Origin: Sialis fuliginosa
Lineage: Eukaryota; Arthropoda; Insecta; Megaloptera; Sialidae
Assembly: GCA_961205875.1 (NCBI GenBank)
Contig: OY540817.1
Location: 15,411,001-15,475,000 of the forward strand
Direction of reading: 5' to 3'
Length of the DNA: 64,000 bases
This document shows, in pieces, positions 37,099 through 48,374 of the stretch. The notes beneath the pieces were generated by a model. That model was given only the letters and a program-made list of their open reading frames with translations, had not been told where the DNA came from and searched no databases. The translations under genes and the position numbers were made by a program. The number at the start of each line of letters is the position of its first letter. The stretch's first letter is position 1.

Positions 37099-37282
37099 AA
37101 GGTATCTATACACCATCCACTCTGCAGGACCAATTTGTAGGGAGGTAGAATGAGAGTAAATCGGGTACTATTATAGTAAGTAGTGTTTTTTATATAATAA
37201 TCGCTCCAACTTGCCTATACACGACCCAATCTGCAGAAACCCTGCAGATTGAATATCAAATTGGGTGATGTGTAGAGGCCTT
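37099..37282. mobile_element. 184-bp TA-flanked MITE with internal palindrome
   Basis: TA lies on both sides. Left end AAGGTATCTATACACCATCC, right end reversed AAGGCCTCTACACATCACCC. CTGCAG-centred blocks follow, including the internal palindrome CAATCTGCAG..CTGCAGATTG and an extra copy of the terminal motif (CCTATACACGACCCAATCTG) pointing inward. MITEs with the 'CTCTACACA..CCCAATCTGCAG' signature are common in moths and butterflies. No coding sequence. Confidence 0.75.
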
Positions 37283-37284
37283 TA

Positions 37285-39277
37285 CTATATATTAATTTTA
37301 ATATATGTACGACCTACAGAATGATTCAAAATAATTTAATTTATAATTAATATAAATATATACATATATAAAAGGTTTGAATTATTAAGGCCCCCAAAAC
37401 TGGCATGGGCTTTTAAAATATAATATATAATTTATGAAGATAAATATTCCATCCTAAAGAAAAGCTCGTTAATCGTATTTTCACATGAATATAGCTCGCC
37501 TTCGTCACAACAGATTAAGGGCAGCCCTTAGCTCAATGTAAATACATGGAAAACCTTTTTATTACAATAAAACAATCTACCATAAGCTAAATCAATTAGG
37601 ACATCGTGTTCTTGATTCGTAAATTTAATTCAATTTGTACATTCGTAGCATGTTTCATGTTATATCTATGCATTAAATTTAAAATAAATATCAAATGCTT
37701 ATAAAGTTTATTTTATTTCTGGACAAAATTATTTACCCACGTCAAGAACAACTAGAAGGCGAAAATTTGGTATACTTATTCGTTTTTCATATTGGGGAAT
37801 TCGACAAAAAATTGCTCTATAATAATATACGCTAGGGTGGGCTGTTTGATTTGTTATAACTCATATCCTGTAATAATAGCTCACAGAGTAAGATATCTTC
37901 TTACAAGAGTAACAGTTAGCAGCTACTATATTTAGCAACGAGGTAGTTCTAAAAGCCACATAACTGCTTATTTAATTAGTTAAAAAGTTTTAGTAATATA
38001 ATTATTAAGGTATTTTATATCTAATTAAATTTTTTTAAACTCAATTCACTGTTTAAATACATAAATTAAGTCTTTACTAAAATCATTTAAATTTAAATTT
38101 CCGTTAATAGAAAGTTAAATGATGACATCTGTCTATATTCTGACTCAAAGTATGTAACTCTAAAATGTTTGGTTTTACAATAAGTACTGTTTTTATCATA
38201 TTCTGTAAAATTTTCTCACTTAAGGTGACAAGCTATTAGAATTAGCCCATCGATATAAAAAATTAGCTCTTGACTATCCAAAATCTTTTTGCAGACTATA
38301 GTGTTATCAGTTTATTTGTGTTGTCAGCTTGGTGTACTATTATAGCAAATATTCGTTTCTGATTGGTCCATTAGTACCAATAATACTTTTTTTTTAAATT
38401 TATTTACTGGTGTAGTTTTAATTGTTTATAAAAATAGAAATAGTTAAAATTTGAAAGCCTTCACTTTGTTATTGAAAATATATATTTATATTTTTTTAAT
38501 AATCATAGATGAAAATTATTCAACAAAATTGTTATTTTCACTTGCTGTCCCAAGGCCCCAGAGCCTCTTGTTACGGCCCTGTTAATTAGTCACTTTGACT
38601 TCCGAATAGCCACCCCAAAGTGTCTGCAAATTATGATTGAACACATACAGAAAAAAACGTGCAACCATTGTTCCACCACGAAAAAAAGTTGGTGTTTAGA
38701 CATCAAAAAAAACTAATGACACATTATAAATTCCGAACGTTTATCGCGTTTACTTTTTCCATTGTTTTGTTATTTTTATATTCAGTGCATACACAGAGTT
38801 GTTTCTCTAAATATGGTTACGTACATTTGTATGTGCACGAGTAAGCGCAGGTGGGCGGCACGGGAGAGCTATAGCCGGGGTGCCACTTCACTGCAGCGCT
38901 CAACGTAAATTGCGATAAGCATGTATTTATATCATGTTTATACCATTTTTTTGTACATGAATGTTATGTTAGAATTGTTTAATCAACAGTTATATGTATA
39001 AGGTTCATGTTTGTGTAATTACTGTATTTGTGACGTGTTTTTGATTAAGTACAAAACACATTTTCAAACGGCTTTATAATACAGATAAAATAATATATAC
39101 ATATATATATCGGTAATTATGGTTGAAATAAATTCATTTTGAATATACGTCATTGACAATTTTTTATACATCAGTATTTTTCGAAAAAAGGAAACTAATG
39201 AAATTTGGTCCAAAAGAATGGATGATGCGTTTTAGCCGGCAAATCTTTTTTTAATTTTAACATTAGTGACAATAAGG
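37285..39277. other. AT-rich non-coding stretch
   Basis: No gene is seen. It has a small perfect palindrome TAAGGGC-A-GCCCTTA near 37515-37530 and a slightly G+C-rich patch at 38545-38640. The 61-codon frame at 38659-38844 has no domain. Confidence 0.55.
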
Positions 39278-39279
39278 TA

Positions 39280-39723
39280 AGATACTGGCACCAGTCTTGG
39301 ATCATAACCCAGTGTTGGGTTCTTGTTTAATTATATATGTACTAAATTAAAAATATTTGTTGATATTTGATTACTGAGACACTTAATTGTAAAACAGCTT
39401 AATTTGATGACATTATTAGAGGTGTATTAATAAATTGTTTCAATTATAACTTTTGTGTCGTAGTACTTATCATTTTGTAATCATTAGTAAGTGTTCATGA
39501 CTGGATGCCCGTTATTGGTTTCACTTTATCCATTACTGAAAAAAACATAAGCAAAATAAAAGGCAATAAATTAAAAAATAAACTACATTTTCAGACTATG
39601 GTAATTAAATTAATTTAATAAAAAAGTACTACATGAGTTTATGAGAATTACAAAAAAGAAGCCCATCAATCCCAAAAAACAGTTAACCTTGCTCTTAAAG
39701 GAGCCAACACTAGTGCAGTACCT
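39280..39723 (-). mobile_element. AGGTACTGG-family MITE, copy C (444 bp, reversed)
   Basis: TA-flanked. Reversed, it starts AGGTACTGCACTAGTGTTGG, and its other end reads AGATACTGGCACCAGTCTTG. It carries the family 5' block (AAGAGCAAGGTTAACTG, GTAATTCTCATAAACTCATG) and aligns with copy A across TTTTATTTTGCTTATG, CAGTAATGGATAAAG and TGATTACAAAATGATAAGTA. It stops two bases before a perfect hairpin. Confidence 0.8.
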
Positions 39724-39725
39724 TA

Positions 39726-39820
39726 GTTATGAATATTTTATCTTAGAAAATGCATTTAAAGAATTAAATGCATTTTCTAAGATAAAATATTCATAACGAG
39801 TAGTTAAGAATAACTACTCG
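39726..39820. repeat. two consecutive perfect hairpins, both with AGAA loops
   Basis: Hairpin 1 (39726-39797) has 34-bp arms that pair without a mismatch around an AGAA loop; the outer end is GTTATGAATATTTTATC. Hairpin 2 (39797-39820) is CGAGTAGTTA, AGAA, TAACTACTCG, also perfect, and shares one C with hairpin 1. The pair begins directly after the TA of MITE copy C. Perfect arms in an otherwise decayed region imply recent origin. It is not a typical pre-miRNA, which would show bulges. Confidence 0.9.
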
Positions 39821-40256
39821 TGGTGTAAAAAAATTTATTTAAAATTAAATAAAATATTCCACTATATAGATTAAAAATAGTGTGTATTGTAAGCCACAAG
39901 GATAGTTATCTAATATTTTAACACACGAATAGTTAACATTAAATATATATAATTTATAGTATCTTCCTGGAATTGTAGGATTATAAATCCCAACTATGTA
40001 TATTTTGGAAAAGTATCTACATTTACATTAAACATATCAATTCTCCTAAACTCGTAACAATCTTGAAAAGTATATCATAGTAATGATACATACATACAAA
40101 TATTAATCAATCAGAAATGTGTGTCTTCATAATATCTCGAAAAAAACTTTAAGAGCTTAACAAACAATGCAATATTTCTTTGAGACTGACGCGTCGGCAA
40201 TAGCGGACTCGAAACACACGTTGCTCGACTTGCTTCACTACACAAATCATTAGAGA

Positions 40257-40317
40257 CGATAACCAGCGCCGTGTAGTGGCGAAAAAGGGAAACAGAAGAC
40301 CTGCTAAATTTTATCAT
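40257..40317 (+). repeat. flanking direct repeat R1 of the piggyBac-like unit
   Basis: CCAGCGCCGTGTAG, AAGGGAAACAGAAG and GCTAAATTTTATCAT match R2 at 41.4 kb in the same orientation with small indels. R1 ends exactly at the TTAA that opens the inverted CCCT(G/A)GACC ends. Confidence 0.55.
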
Positions 40318-40321
40318 TTAA

Positions 40322-41408
40322 CCCTGGACCTGACGCGTTATAAAAGCATTACCTATTATTTTAATTTAAAAAAAACATTTATATAAAATTAGCTCCTACC
40401 TGAATATAACAACTAACAATTTTTTGCCACTGGATTCAACTATTAGATTTTTGAGTAAAATTTGTATTTTTTTGAATATAGAATAGAATATTTGAATAGT
40501 TCAGAACTATGAAGTTTATTTACATCGAAATCATATTACTATCAATATATTCAAGGTATATAAAGACAAGGTACTCAACAATTCCTTAAGGAATTGACGT
40601 CATCTGGAGGATGTATTCAAATGCTATAAATGTATAATAGAATATCAATTACAAAAAAAAATCCTTTATTTATTATTGTTTTCGTATTTTTTGATATTTT
40701 ATTAACATATACAATCAAATAAGTACAAATTCAACATTGTAAAATCATTAAAAAGCTGTCACAGACAATTTGGTCTATTCGGGAAGCGTCATTTTTACTA
40801 TTCTTAAGTTGGCAATACGTTATGTGATTCTGACAGCTCTTTATGATTTTGCTATGTCGAATTTGTACTTATTTAATTGTCTGTGTTGTTAAAATATCAG
40901 AAAATACGAAAACAAGAATAAATAAAGGAATTTTGTGTAATTGATATTCTATTATAGTGACGTCAATTCCCGCACCAACGCTGATTGGTCAAGGAATTAT
41001 TGAGACTACCTTATCTTTATACACCTTGCTATGTTTATAGATATATGTAGACCAATATTTTGAAATAGTTTCTTTGTGAAATATGATTCCTATTACAAAC
41101 ATTCAATTGAATATAGACAGACATAAATCAATAGTTATCAAACAAGTGGAAATAAACAGTATGTAAACTAACGTTAATAAAGCCCTACTTTATAAAGAAA
41201 AAAACTCGGAGTTCTTGTTTTAAACTGTTCTCGAGATATAGCATCTTTAAGTTTTTTTTCTATATGCTTATTTCCCCAAGTAGTAAACTCCAAAAAATAT
41301 ACCCTTTTTTATTGAAAAAAACGTACCCACCTTGTCGAATATGGTAATTATAATAAATAATGTATTCTTGACCGAATTTATAGTGGACAAAACGTGGTCG
41401 GTCTAGGG
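40322..41408. mobile_element. piggyBac-like unit bounded by TTAA, with a nested fold-back MITE
   Basis: TTAA lies on both sides (40318-40321, 41409-41412). The inward ends are CCCTGGACCTGACGCGTTAT and, reversed, CCCTAGACCGACCACGTTTT. TTAA duplication plus a CCC start is the piggyBac hallmark. No transposase frame is present. Nearly half the unit is taken up by the fold-back element at 40552-41028, so the original element was about 600 bp. Confidence 0.6.
40552..41028. mobile_element. fold-back MITE, family E (CAAGGTGTATAAAG ends)
   Basis: Long inverted arms (about 200 bases each; left 40552-40761, right 40831-41028) pair over most of their length around a loop of about 70 bases. Ends are CAAGGTATATAAAGACAAGG and, reversed, CAAGGTGTATAAAGATAAGG. 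Both arms carry the palindrome TGACGTCA. The right arm alone keeps TTGACCAATCAGCG, the left alone keeps GGATGTATTCAAATGC, and the 44.6-kb fragment has both, so each arm here lost a different piece. No clear target duplication. Confidence 0.85.
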
Positions 41409-41414
41409 TTAAAG

Positions 41415-41480
41415 GTGATAGCCAGCGCTTTGTGCGTGTAGCGGTAAGAAAGGGAAACAACAGAGCTAGATTTTATCATA
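41415..41480 (+). repeat. flanking direct repeat R2 of the piggyBac-like unit
   Basis: GATAGCCAGCGC, AAGGGAAACAACAG and GCTAGATTTTATCAT match R1 with about 75-80% identity by eye. It begins just outside the right TTAA. Confidence 0.55.
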
Positions 41481-42561
41481 TAAATATTTTTCAGCACCGA
41501 CAGCCGTGAATATCGGCCGAGGTATTTGATTGGTAGCGTGAAAAAAGATACGGTGTGAATTTTTGTTTTGACTTGTTTTTCAAAGAATAGCTATTTATGG
41601 TATTTTTGTTGTTTCATCATTTATTATGACCTAACACCGATTAACTTTCTTTTTTATTACGCTCTTTTGTCGACGTTATTTTCACAAAGTTTTTGTTCTT
41701 TATTAACCATAAGATTTTTCTTTCTTTCAACGAAAGTGGTTTTTGTCTCATCAAAACTATTAAAATAAAATAGAATGAACACTTAAAGAATATATTTTAT
41801 TTTTATTTTAGTTCAATCTATATTACCTTTTGGAAACTTGGAGGCTTCCACTGTGATAAAATTATTATTGGCTTCTGAGTACAAGGTGCGTTGTTATAGT
41901 CAATTTGTCCAATGTTTCGCCGACAACGATTTTATTCATAGTAGAGGCAAAATATAAAAAAAAATGTAAACAAAAGTCTATAACTAAAAAAAATTGCCTT
42001 GCGATGTTTTCTCATTAAATAACGAGTTTTTCCATTTTTTTCAAAAATATCCGATTGTGGACGTAAAAATCAAAAATATTTTTTGAAAATTTCTTCACGT
42101 ATTTAAGTATACCATAAAAATATATATTTCCTCTTATTTTTTATTTAATCCAACATATGCACCGAAAGACCCACATTTCAAAAAGAGATATTTAAGTTCT
42201 CTTAACAACAAGAATAATAAAGGTAACCAACGCAACAAAGATAAATTATTATGTGAATGATATTAAACGGTCGTTTTGAACAAATGTGATTATTTCCTAA
42301 CACAATTCATGTATTTTTTTACACCAGTGCAAATAGCTAAAGGTCAAACTAAAAAAAAATAGTTAAATATGATCATATTGGGTTTTAAAATATATTAACT
42401 ACAATAAAATAATAGCCACTTTACAATTATATCAAGTACATTAAAATTAAAAAAAATGTTTTTTAGCTTCTGAAATATCTTGAGTAAAGCTTTGACCATA
42501 ATATTACACCATGTTCAAACGATGAAATAAAACGATTTTTCTTTTTCAAATCCATTTTTAG
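41481..42561. other. AT-rich non-coding stretch
   Basis: No gene is seen. The 66-codon plus frame at 41568-41768 is Phe/Leu-rich and unremarkable. Confidence 0.6.
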
Positions 42562-42691
42562 AAAATTGTATTGTGTCTCATCTGAGTGGACAGATCGCAG
42601 ACAACACATGTTTGCTAGCGTTGTCGCCAGGGGCACTGCAATCGCGCGATGATCTGGCGCGAAATTCAATCATGCGAAAGGTGGTGGCCAG
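42562..42691 (+). CDS. candidate internal coding exon, unknown protein
   Basis: A pyrimidine-rich acceptor (CTTTTTCAAATCCATTTTTAG) and a good donor (GGCCAG|GTGAGAGG) bound 130 bases in a G+C-rich islet. One plus frame is open throughout (2 + 42 codons + 2), reading IVSHLSGQIADNTCLLALSP then GALQSRDDLARNSIMRKVVA. No family is recognised. A 68-codon minus frame also covers this stretch, so the evidence is only the splice-site pair plus composition. Confidence 0.25.
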
Positions 42692-44298
42692 GTGAGAGGA
42701 TATAGTTTCACTCTCTGATAGAATTCATTTTAAGAGGACACACGTTAGTACATTCCTCTTCATGCTTCATGTCATGATTTTCTTTAATATATTTTTCAAA
42801 ACAATGATTTTTATATTATTAATCATATTTTAAATATTTTCTATGATTTACATTTCCTAAATGCAGATTGCCATTTTTGATAAATACATACCTACCTACT
42901 CGATGACCAACCTTATATATTTTGCTCAAAAAATGTATGCAACAAAAATATGTATTACACGAGCTTGAATTATACTTTCATGATGGTAAAAATAAACATA
43001 GCTTCTAATACATAAACAAACGAGTTTTCAAACGAAAATATGAGCTCTTATGAATTATTTAACTGAAAATCATGTCATACTGGACCTCACATTTTAATGT
43101 GTTGTGGTTTTTATTTTGATACTTCCATGGTAATTTATTATTTTTACTACATTCACTAGAGTTACAAAATAAACAAGTAAAATTGTATTTGTTTATAATA
43201 AACCAGTAATAATGTCATATACTGTCTACCAAAAGATTGAACCACCTCTTTTTTTCATCTGACTTCACTACCGGAAATTGGTTGCCGCAATATGACATAT
43301 TATTATGTAGACAACTGAAGTCTGTATCGACAAGAATAACAACAAACGAATCAATTTTATTAGTTTTCGAAACTAAAATGACTCACACTGCTTCCTCATT
43401 TATTCATATATAAATTATATTTTTTTTTTTTTTTGTAAAATTTATCAGTTCTAAATTACTGTCTAGTGAAATAATATGTAAAACATATTTTAAATATTTG
43501 AAAAAAATAGTTCAGTGACTAGAAAAGTAAACTGTAAAGTGGTAATTCTTGATGTTAATAATGAAACAATAACTTCTACCCTCTTTCGAGGGGAAAGAGG
43601 TGAATAGATTTTATAGGCTCAGAAAGCTATCTAAAATCTCCATAACATTCTTCCGAACAAAATGATATTTCAAATAATTATACTTACACCATTAACTGTT
43701 ATTAAAATAGAACTACGTCGAGTTTTGAAACTAAAATTTTTTTACACCTACCTGTTTCCAGATATTAAATTTAAACATTAAAATGCTACTTTCTATTGGT
43801 TTGAATGACTTGCATATAACGATAAATTAATATTCTAAAAATATCATTACCGTATCAGCGGAAATCATCGCTATACAAATAAAATGAAACCAAAATCTAT
43901 TACCCCCAATAAAAAATGTTATGAATTACCTTATCACATTATCAGTTTACTAAACAGTATCATCACGCGAACACTGGCAAGTTATTAAGTCGTTTACCCG
44001 CACCCTGTCGCGCCGCCCGTCACGGAGAAGTCCCCTGCCTCCTCCGTCCCTTCACCTCACACTGTGATGTGACGGCAACACTGGATATGTCGTGTGCTTA
44101 TGAAACTTTTTAATATAATTTACATCACCGGAAACAAGACACTTGTAGACGTTTCCGGTCATGCGTTAGGAAGGAAATGGTTATATGTGTGTGTGTATGT
44201 GATTTAGATAATATGCAGAATGGAATTTAGTAGTCTGATTAGTTAGATTTATTCTTTGAAAACAATGGTATTTCTTACTAATAAACTATTAAATACAG
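42692..44298. other. non-coding stretch with one G+C-rich islet
   Basis: It contains a hairpin CCTCTTTC..GAAAGAGG near 43580-43602. An islet at 43965-44100 is about half G+C, contains GGCAACACTG and is open in a plus frame for about 57 codons. It could be a promoter or exon, but no core promoter element or splice pair stands out. Confidence 0.45.
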
Positions 44299-44829
44299 TC
44301 GGGACTAATTTAATCTATGTCTCGTTTATCTGAAATGCCGAGTTTCGTTTATTCGTAATTTTTTCTCCTTCTTCACCTCCCACCATTCTCGAGTCATGGC
44401 GTAAACGAACATATTTTTGAAATTTTTTGCATGCTACGGACGCAACGAAAATCATATCTATAGATTTGAGGTTAGGTCAGATAGAATACACACATATTAT
44501 AATTTACACTTATCACCGTCGTCACTTGTCACCTTGCTTATATTTTGCCATATTCGAAATTAAAAGTAAAGTAAAATTATTTCACTGTCACAGACAAGAA
44601 TAAATAAATGATTTCTTGTAATTGATATTGTATTATACATTTATAACCATTGAATACATCTTCGTGGTGACGTCAATTCCCGCACCAACGCTGATTGGTC
44701 AAGGATCTATACATAACTTGGTGGGAGCCCCTCTCGACTTCGAATAAACGCGACTTCCTCGATTCAAAACGATTCAGAAGGCTTAGAATAAACGAGTTTG
44801 CAATAAACTAATCTTCAGTGGGAGCCGTA
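44299..44829. mobile_element. possible pogo/Tigger-like element, diverged
   Basis: Starting after TA, CAGTCGGGACTAATTTAATC is followed by CTCGTTTAT. The far end, reversed, reads TTAGTTTATTGCAAACTC followed by GTTTATTC. The interior repeats the CTCG/CGTTTATTCG theme typical of pogo-like termini. Inverted similarity is only about 65% and the right end lacks the expected GACTG, so this is tentative. It contains a family E fragment. Confidence 0.3.
44585..44705. mobile_element. family E fold-back MITE fragment (single arm)
   Basis: It matches the right arm of the 40.5-kb element: GTAATTGATATTGTATTATA, TGACGTCAATTCCCGCACC and AACGCTGATTGGTCAAGGA. It also has the GAATACATC block otherwise seen only in the left arm. 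This fragment shows the likely full arm sequence. The terminal CAAGGTGTATAAAG portion is missing. Confidence 0.75.
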
Positions 44830-47800
44830 AATATGTCACGAGTCCAGTTACATTTGTAAAAATTACGATACCAGTTAAGGGTTAATTTTATTAATAATTA
44901 AAATATATATATATACATACCTATCTATTTGGTTTTTGAATAGTATGGAGAAAAAGGAACTTTTTCGTAAAAGTAGAATTTTACGTATACGCATTTTAGA
45001 TTGTAGGAAAATATTTTTATAATTATTTTCTTTGGCTTTAAAACAGTCCATAAGTTTTTTTAAATTTAACCATTTTTACTGTTACTAGGCAGAATCTTAA
45101 AATAAAAAATACATATTTACTAAACAGTAACATTTATTTGATTTTTTACAATTTTCAAGCTATTATGCGACAATACAGATGCCAAATAATATTTTATTCA
45201 AATGTATTATATTACGACGGTAGCAAGGCTTCGATATAAATATTTCTCTTACTTTTTATTCAAATCTATACTTATTCGAGCGAGATGTGCAATCACAATT
45301 GACATATTGACATTTTTAAGGGGACGGATGCGTGATGTAAACATCGATCATCTGTCTATAGAATCAAAATTGGAGTATTCAAAACCGTATTTATTATTTA
45401 TTTTCTAAAGGTTGCTGCGACCCTACTGCTCCCTGAATCACAATACATGTGTATGAAATATAATTTTTCCTTTTTTAAATTATAGTTTTGGATATTAAAA
45501 TTGAAATTGTGTGTATATTTTTAGATTTTTTTACAAACAATAAAGAATTTCTGAAGTCAACATGATTAAGTATTAAGTACACAAATTATTATATTAATTA
45601 TTCTTTTGATTTAAAGTTAAAGAATACATTTTATATAATTTTAAATTTTTTTATTTATTAATAGCTAGTGAGAGTAAACAAGAAATTAGTATATTAGATG
45701 TGGCGAAATTTACTTAAGATATTTATTTATTTTTATTTTTGACACATGAGATAAACAGTATAAATGATATATGTATATATATTAAAGAAATGGTCCTTGG
45801 TTGATTAATAATATAATCATCCATTTTCAAACCGTATTAAGTATATACTGGGTTAAAATTACAAATACTTAAATATTAACTATTGACTGATCCAACTCTG
45901 TATGTGACATCATCTTCTTAGAATCAAAGTCCGCACAAATCTGAAGCGAATACACCATCGGCAATCCGAATGACGAGCTAAGGTCAAATCTGGGACAATC
46001 GTCCCACTCGAGAGCAGCGATCCGGAACCGGAAATTGGGGAGGGACAAATGAGATGGTGACCTGTTGTTGACTTTTATCAGTCAATTCCCCTCTGCAAGT
46101 TCAAAGAGCGCGCCTAGCTTCCTCGGATATGTTTGGGTGCATGTAGATATATGCAGGACCGGCTGAAGTTATTCTCAAAAATATCATCATTTATTTATTC
46201 CGAGGTTCTCAAAAGTTGTATAGTTTTTCTTATAGGGATTGTGTGGCAAAGAGTCGGAAAGCACGAAGAAAAATCAATTATCTTATGGTCATATTTAATG
46301 TAAGGTATTTTAGAACAATTAAATTGGATGAGTAAAACTTTTTGCAGTTTTCCGGTTACCAATTTGTTTTGACCCATAAAAAATCCAAACTGAAGATGCA
46401 GATAACCCCTTAACTACAAGATATTAATACGCGATATTCAGTTATATAAATTGTATTATTATTATTTTAAATAAAATAAAACTAAACACATCATCTGTCT
46501 CTCTCTCACAACAACATACCCACCCGAATCGTATCAAGTTAGTTTCGAGGCGGCATTTCAAAATGCACCAATCACACATCGTTAAATTTGACCAAAGGTT
46601 ACTACAACACTTCTAATTGTCCCCATGTTAAATTTCCTATGTCTTAATCAACTTGGAATACATTGTATGTTATAATATGTAGATAGTATATTATTTGTCG
46701 TTTAGAACATTAACATAAACGTAATTTAATATAGATTGCTATACATAGAAGTGACCCCTTTACCATCACCATCCAATTTTCTTATAGATAAATTTATCTT
46801 CATTAAGAGTTTACTTGATAAATCGAGGTTATTTAGAAACCAAAGACTTTTTGGTTTCAACATAAAATATTTTCAATAACTGAAGATATGTTTAACCCTT
46901 TACTATTTGTTGAACTACAAATATGTTATTTTTCTGGGTCATGAAAATGTCTAAATACGACTCTGCATTTAGATATATGTATATAACCTCCTGATCCCCC
47001 TTTTCACCTACCATCAATAGTCACATCGTCCGAGCATTTGAATTTATTATTTACATTGTATTGATTGGGGGATGGAAAGAAATTTTTCAAATTTTATCTG
47101 TATGATATTTGATAGAGAATATTTTATAAATATATTTATAGCATACCATTCGGAAATCAACATTGTTGGAGGATAAGTATAAAAATACTTAAAAATGAAA
47201 CTTAGACACTGATGAAATGTTTACTACAGATTTAGTATTTAATCATTGCATTTATATATACAATTAAGTATATAATTTGATAATTTTAATAAACAAGTAT
47301 CGAGAAAAAAATATATTTTAGAAATATATATGACTACATTTATAAGTGTAAAAAGAGAGCACACTAATAAATACAACATAGTAAATAGATGATACCAATT
47401 TATATATAAATCCGGCATCATTAAAATTCTTCTATTGTTGACATAAATTACATGTGTATTGGATATTTTAATAAACATTGCTGCCGTTCGGACAATGCAT
47501 AATATTTGAAACATGTATTTATTTTACAACGCAAGCCGCGCAAACAAGCTGCAAAACAAATTCACGCGAGCTGACAGACCTACACATACACACACTAAAA
47601 AACAGTGACGTGTTTTGGATCTTAAAAAATGTATATTTTATTTACTGTGATGTATTTATACTTTTACTGAATCATTTATTTTCTAAACTGTATTTGTAAA
47701 TTATTCTTGACACATAGATTTGAATTTGAGAGTCTATCAATAATATAATAATTTGTTTTATTAAGTATTTTAATTATTTAAGTATACAATAAAATTATGT

Positions 47801-47894
47801 TCATAATCTTTAAATAACATTATACTTTGTATGGATTAAAATTTACTCGAAAAATATTAGTATGTCCCTTTGTTTAAGTAAAATTTTATTGGTA
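44830..47894. other. non-coding stretch with a G+C-rich islet near 46 kb
   Basis: The islet at 45920-46140 is rich in CG dinucleotides and is open for 20-40 codons in several frames on both strands, with no dominant frame or splice pair. Elsewhere the DNA is A/T-rich. Short frames at 45202-45408, 46195-46377 and 47239-47699 have no domains. Confidence 0.5.
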
Positions 47895-47895
47895 A

Positions 47896-48374
47896 CTAGC
47901 TGATACCCGCGGCTTCGCTCGCATGGATTTCAAAACTAATTACAACACTCCGTACGTGACAGGGGGCGAAATATTAAATTTTTGTTTTCTTTTACTTTTT
48001 ATTCATTATACAAAATCGTAAATATCCCAGTTCCTATGCGAGATAGAGAGTTGTTTTACCCTCTTAAACCCCCTCCCGCATAGTATTTTTCCTACCGGAT
48101 CGAATGAAACTAACTACAACTCTCTACACATAACAGGGGATGAAATATTAATTATTATTTTTTATTCATTATACAAATTTTTACACCCCATTTTACCACC
48201 GTAGAGGTTGAATTACGAAAAATCCTTTCTTATTGGGTGCTTAGGTCATTAAAAGGAAGACACCCCTGAAATTTCACGTTTCTAGGTCCAGGGGTTTCGG
48301 CTCGGCGATGATGAATCAGTCAATAAGTCAATCAGTTAGTTAAGACATGTTATTATATGTATAATGTATATAGA
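47896..48374 (-). mobile_element. non-autonomous Helitron (479 bp), reversed
   Basis: On the minus strand the 5' end TCTATATACATTATACATAT follows host A. The 3' end reads GCGAGCGAAGCCGCGGGTAT then CAGCTAG before host T. The GC-rich hairpin near the 3' CTAG and the A/T insertion site are the Helitron hallmarks. The 3' end is nearly the same as in the 56.5-kb Helitron, placing both in one family. No coding sequence. Confidence 0.8.
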
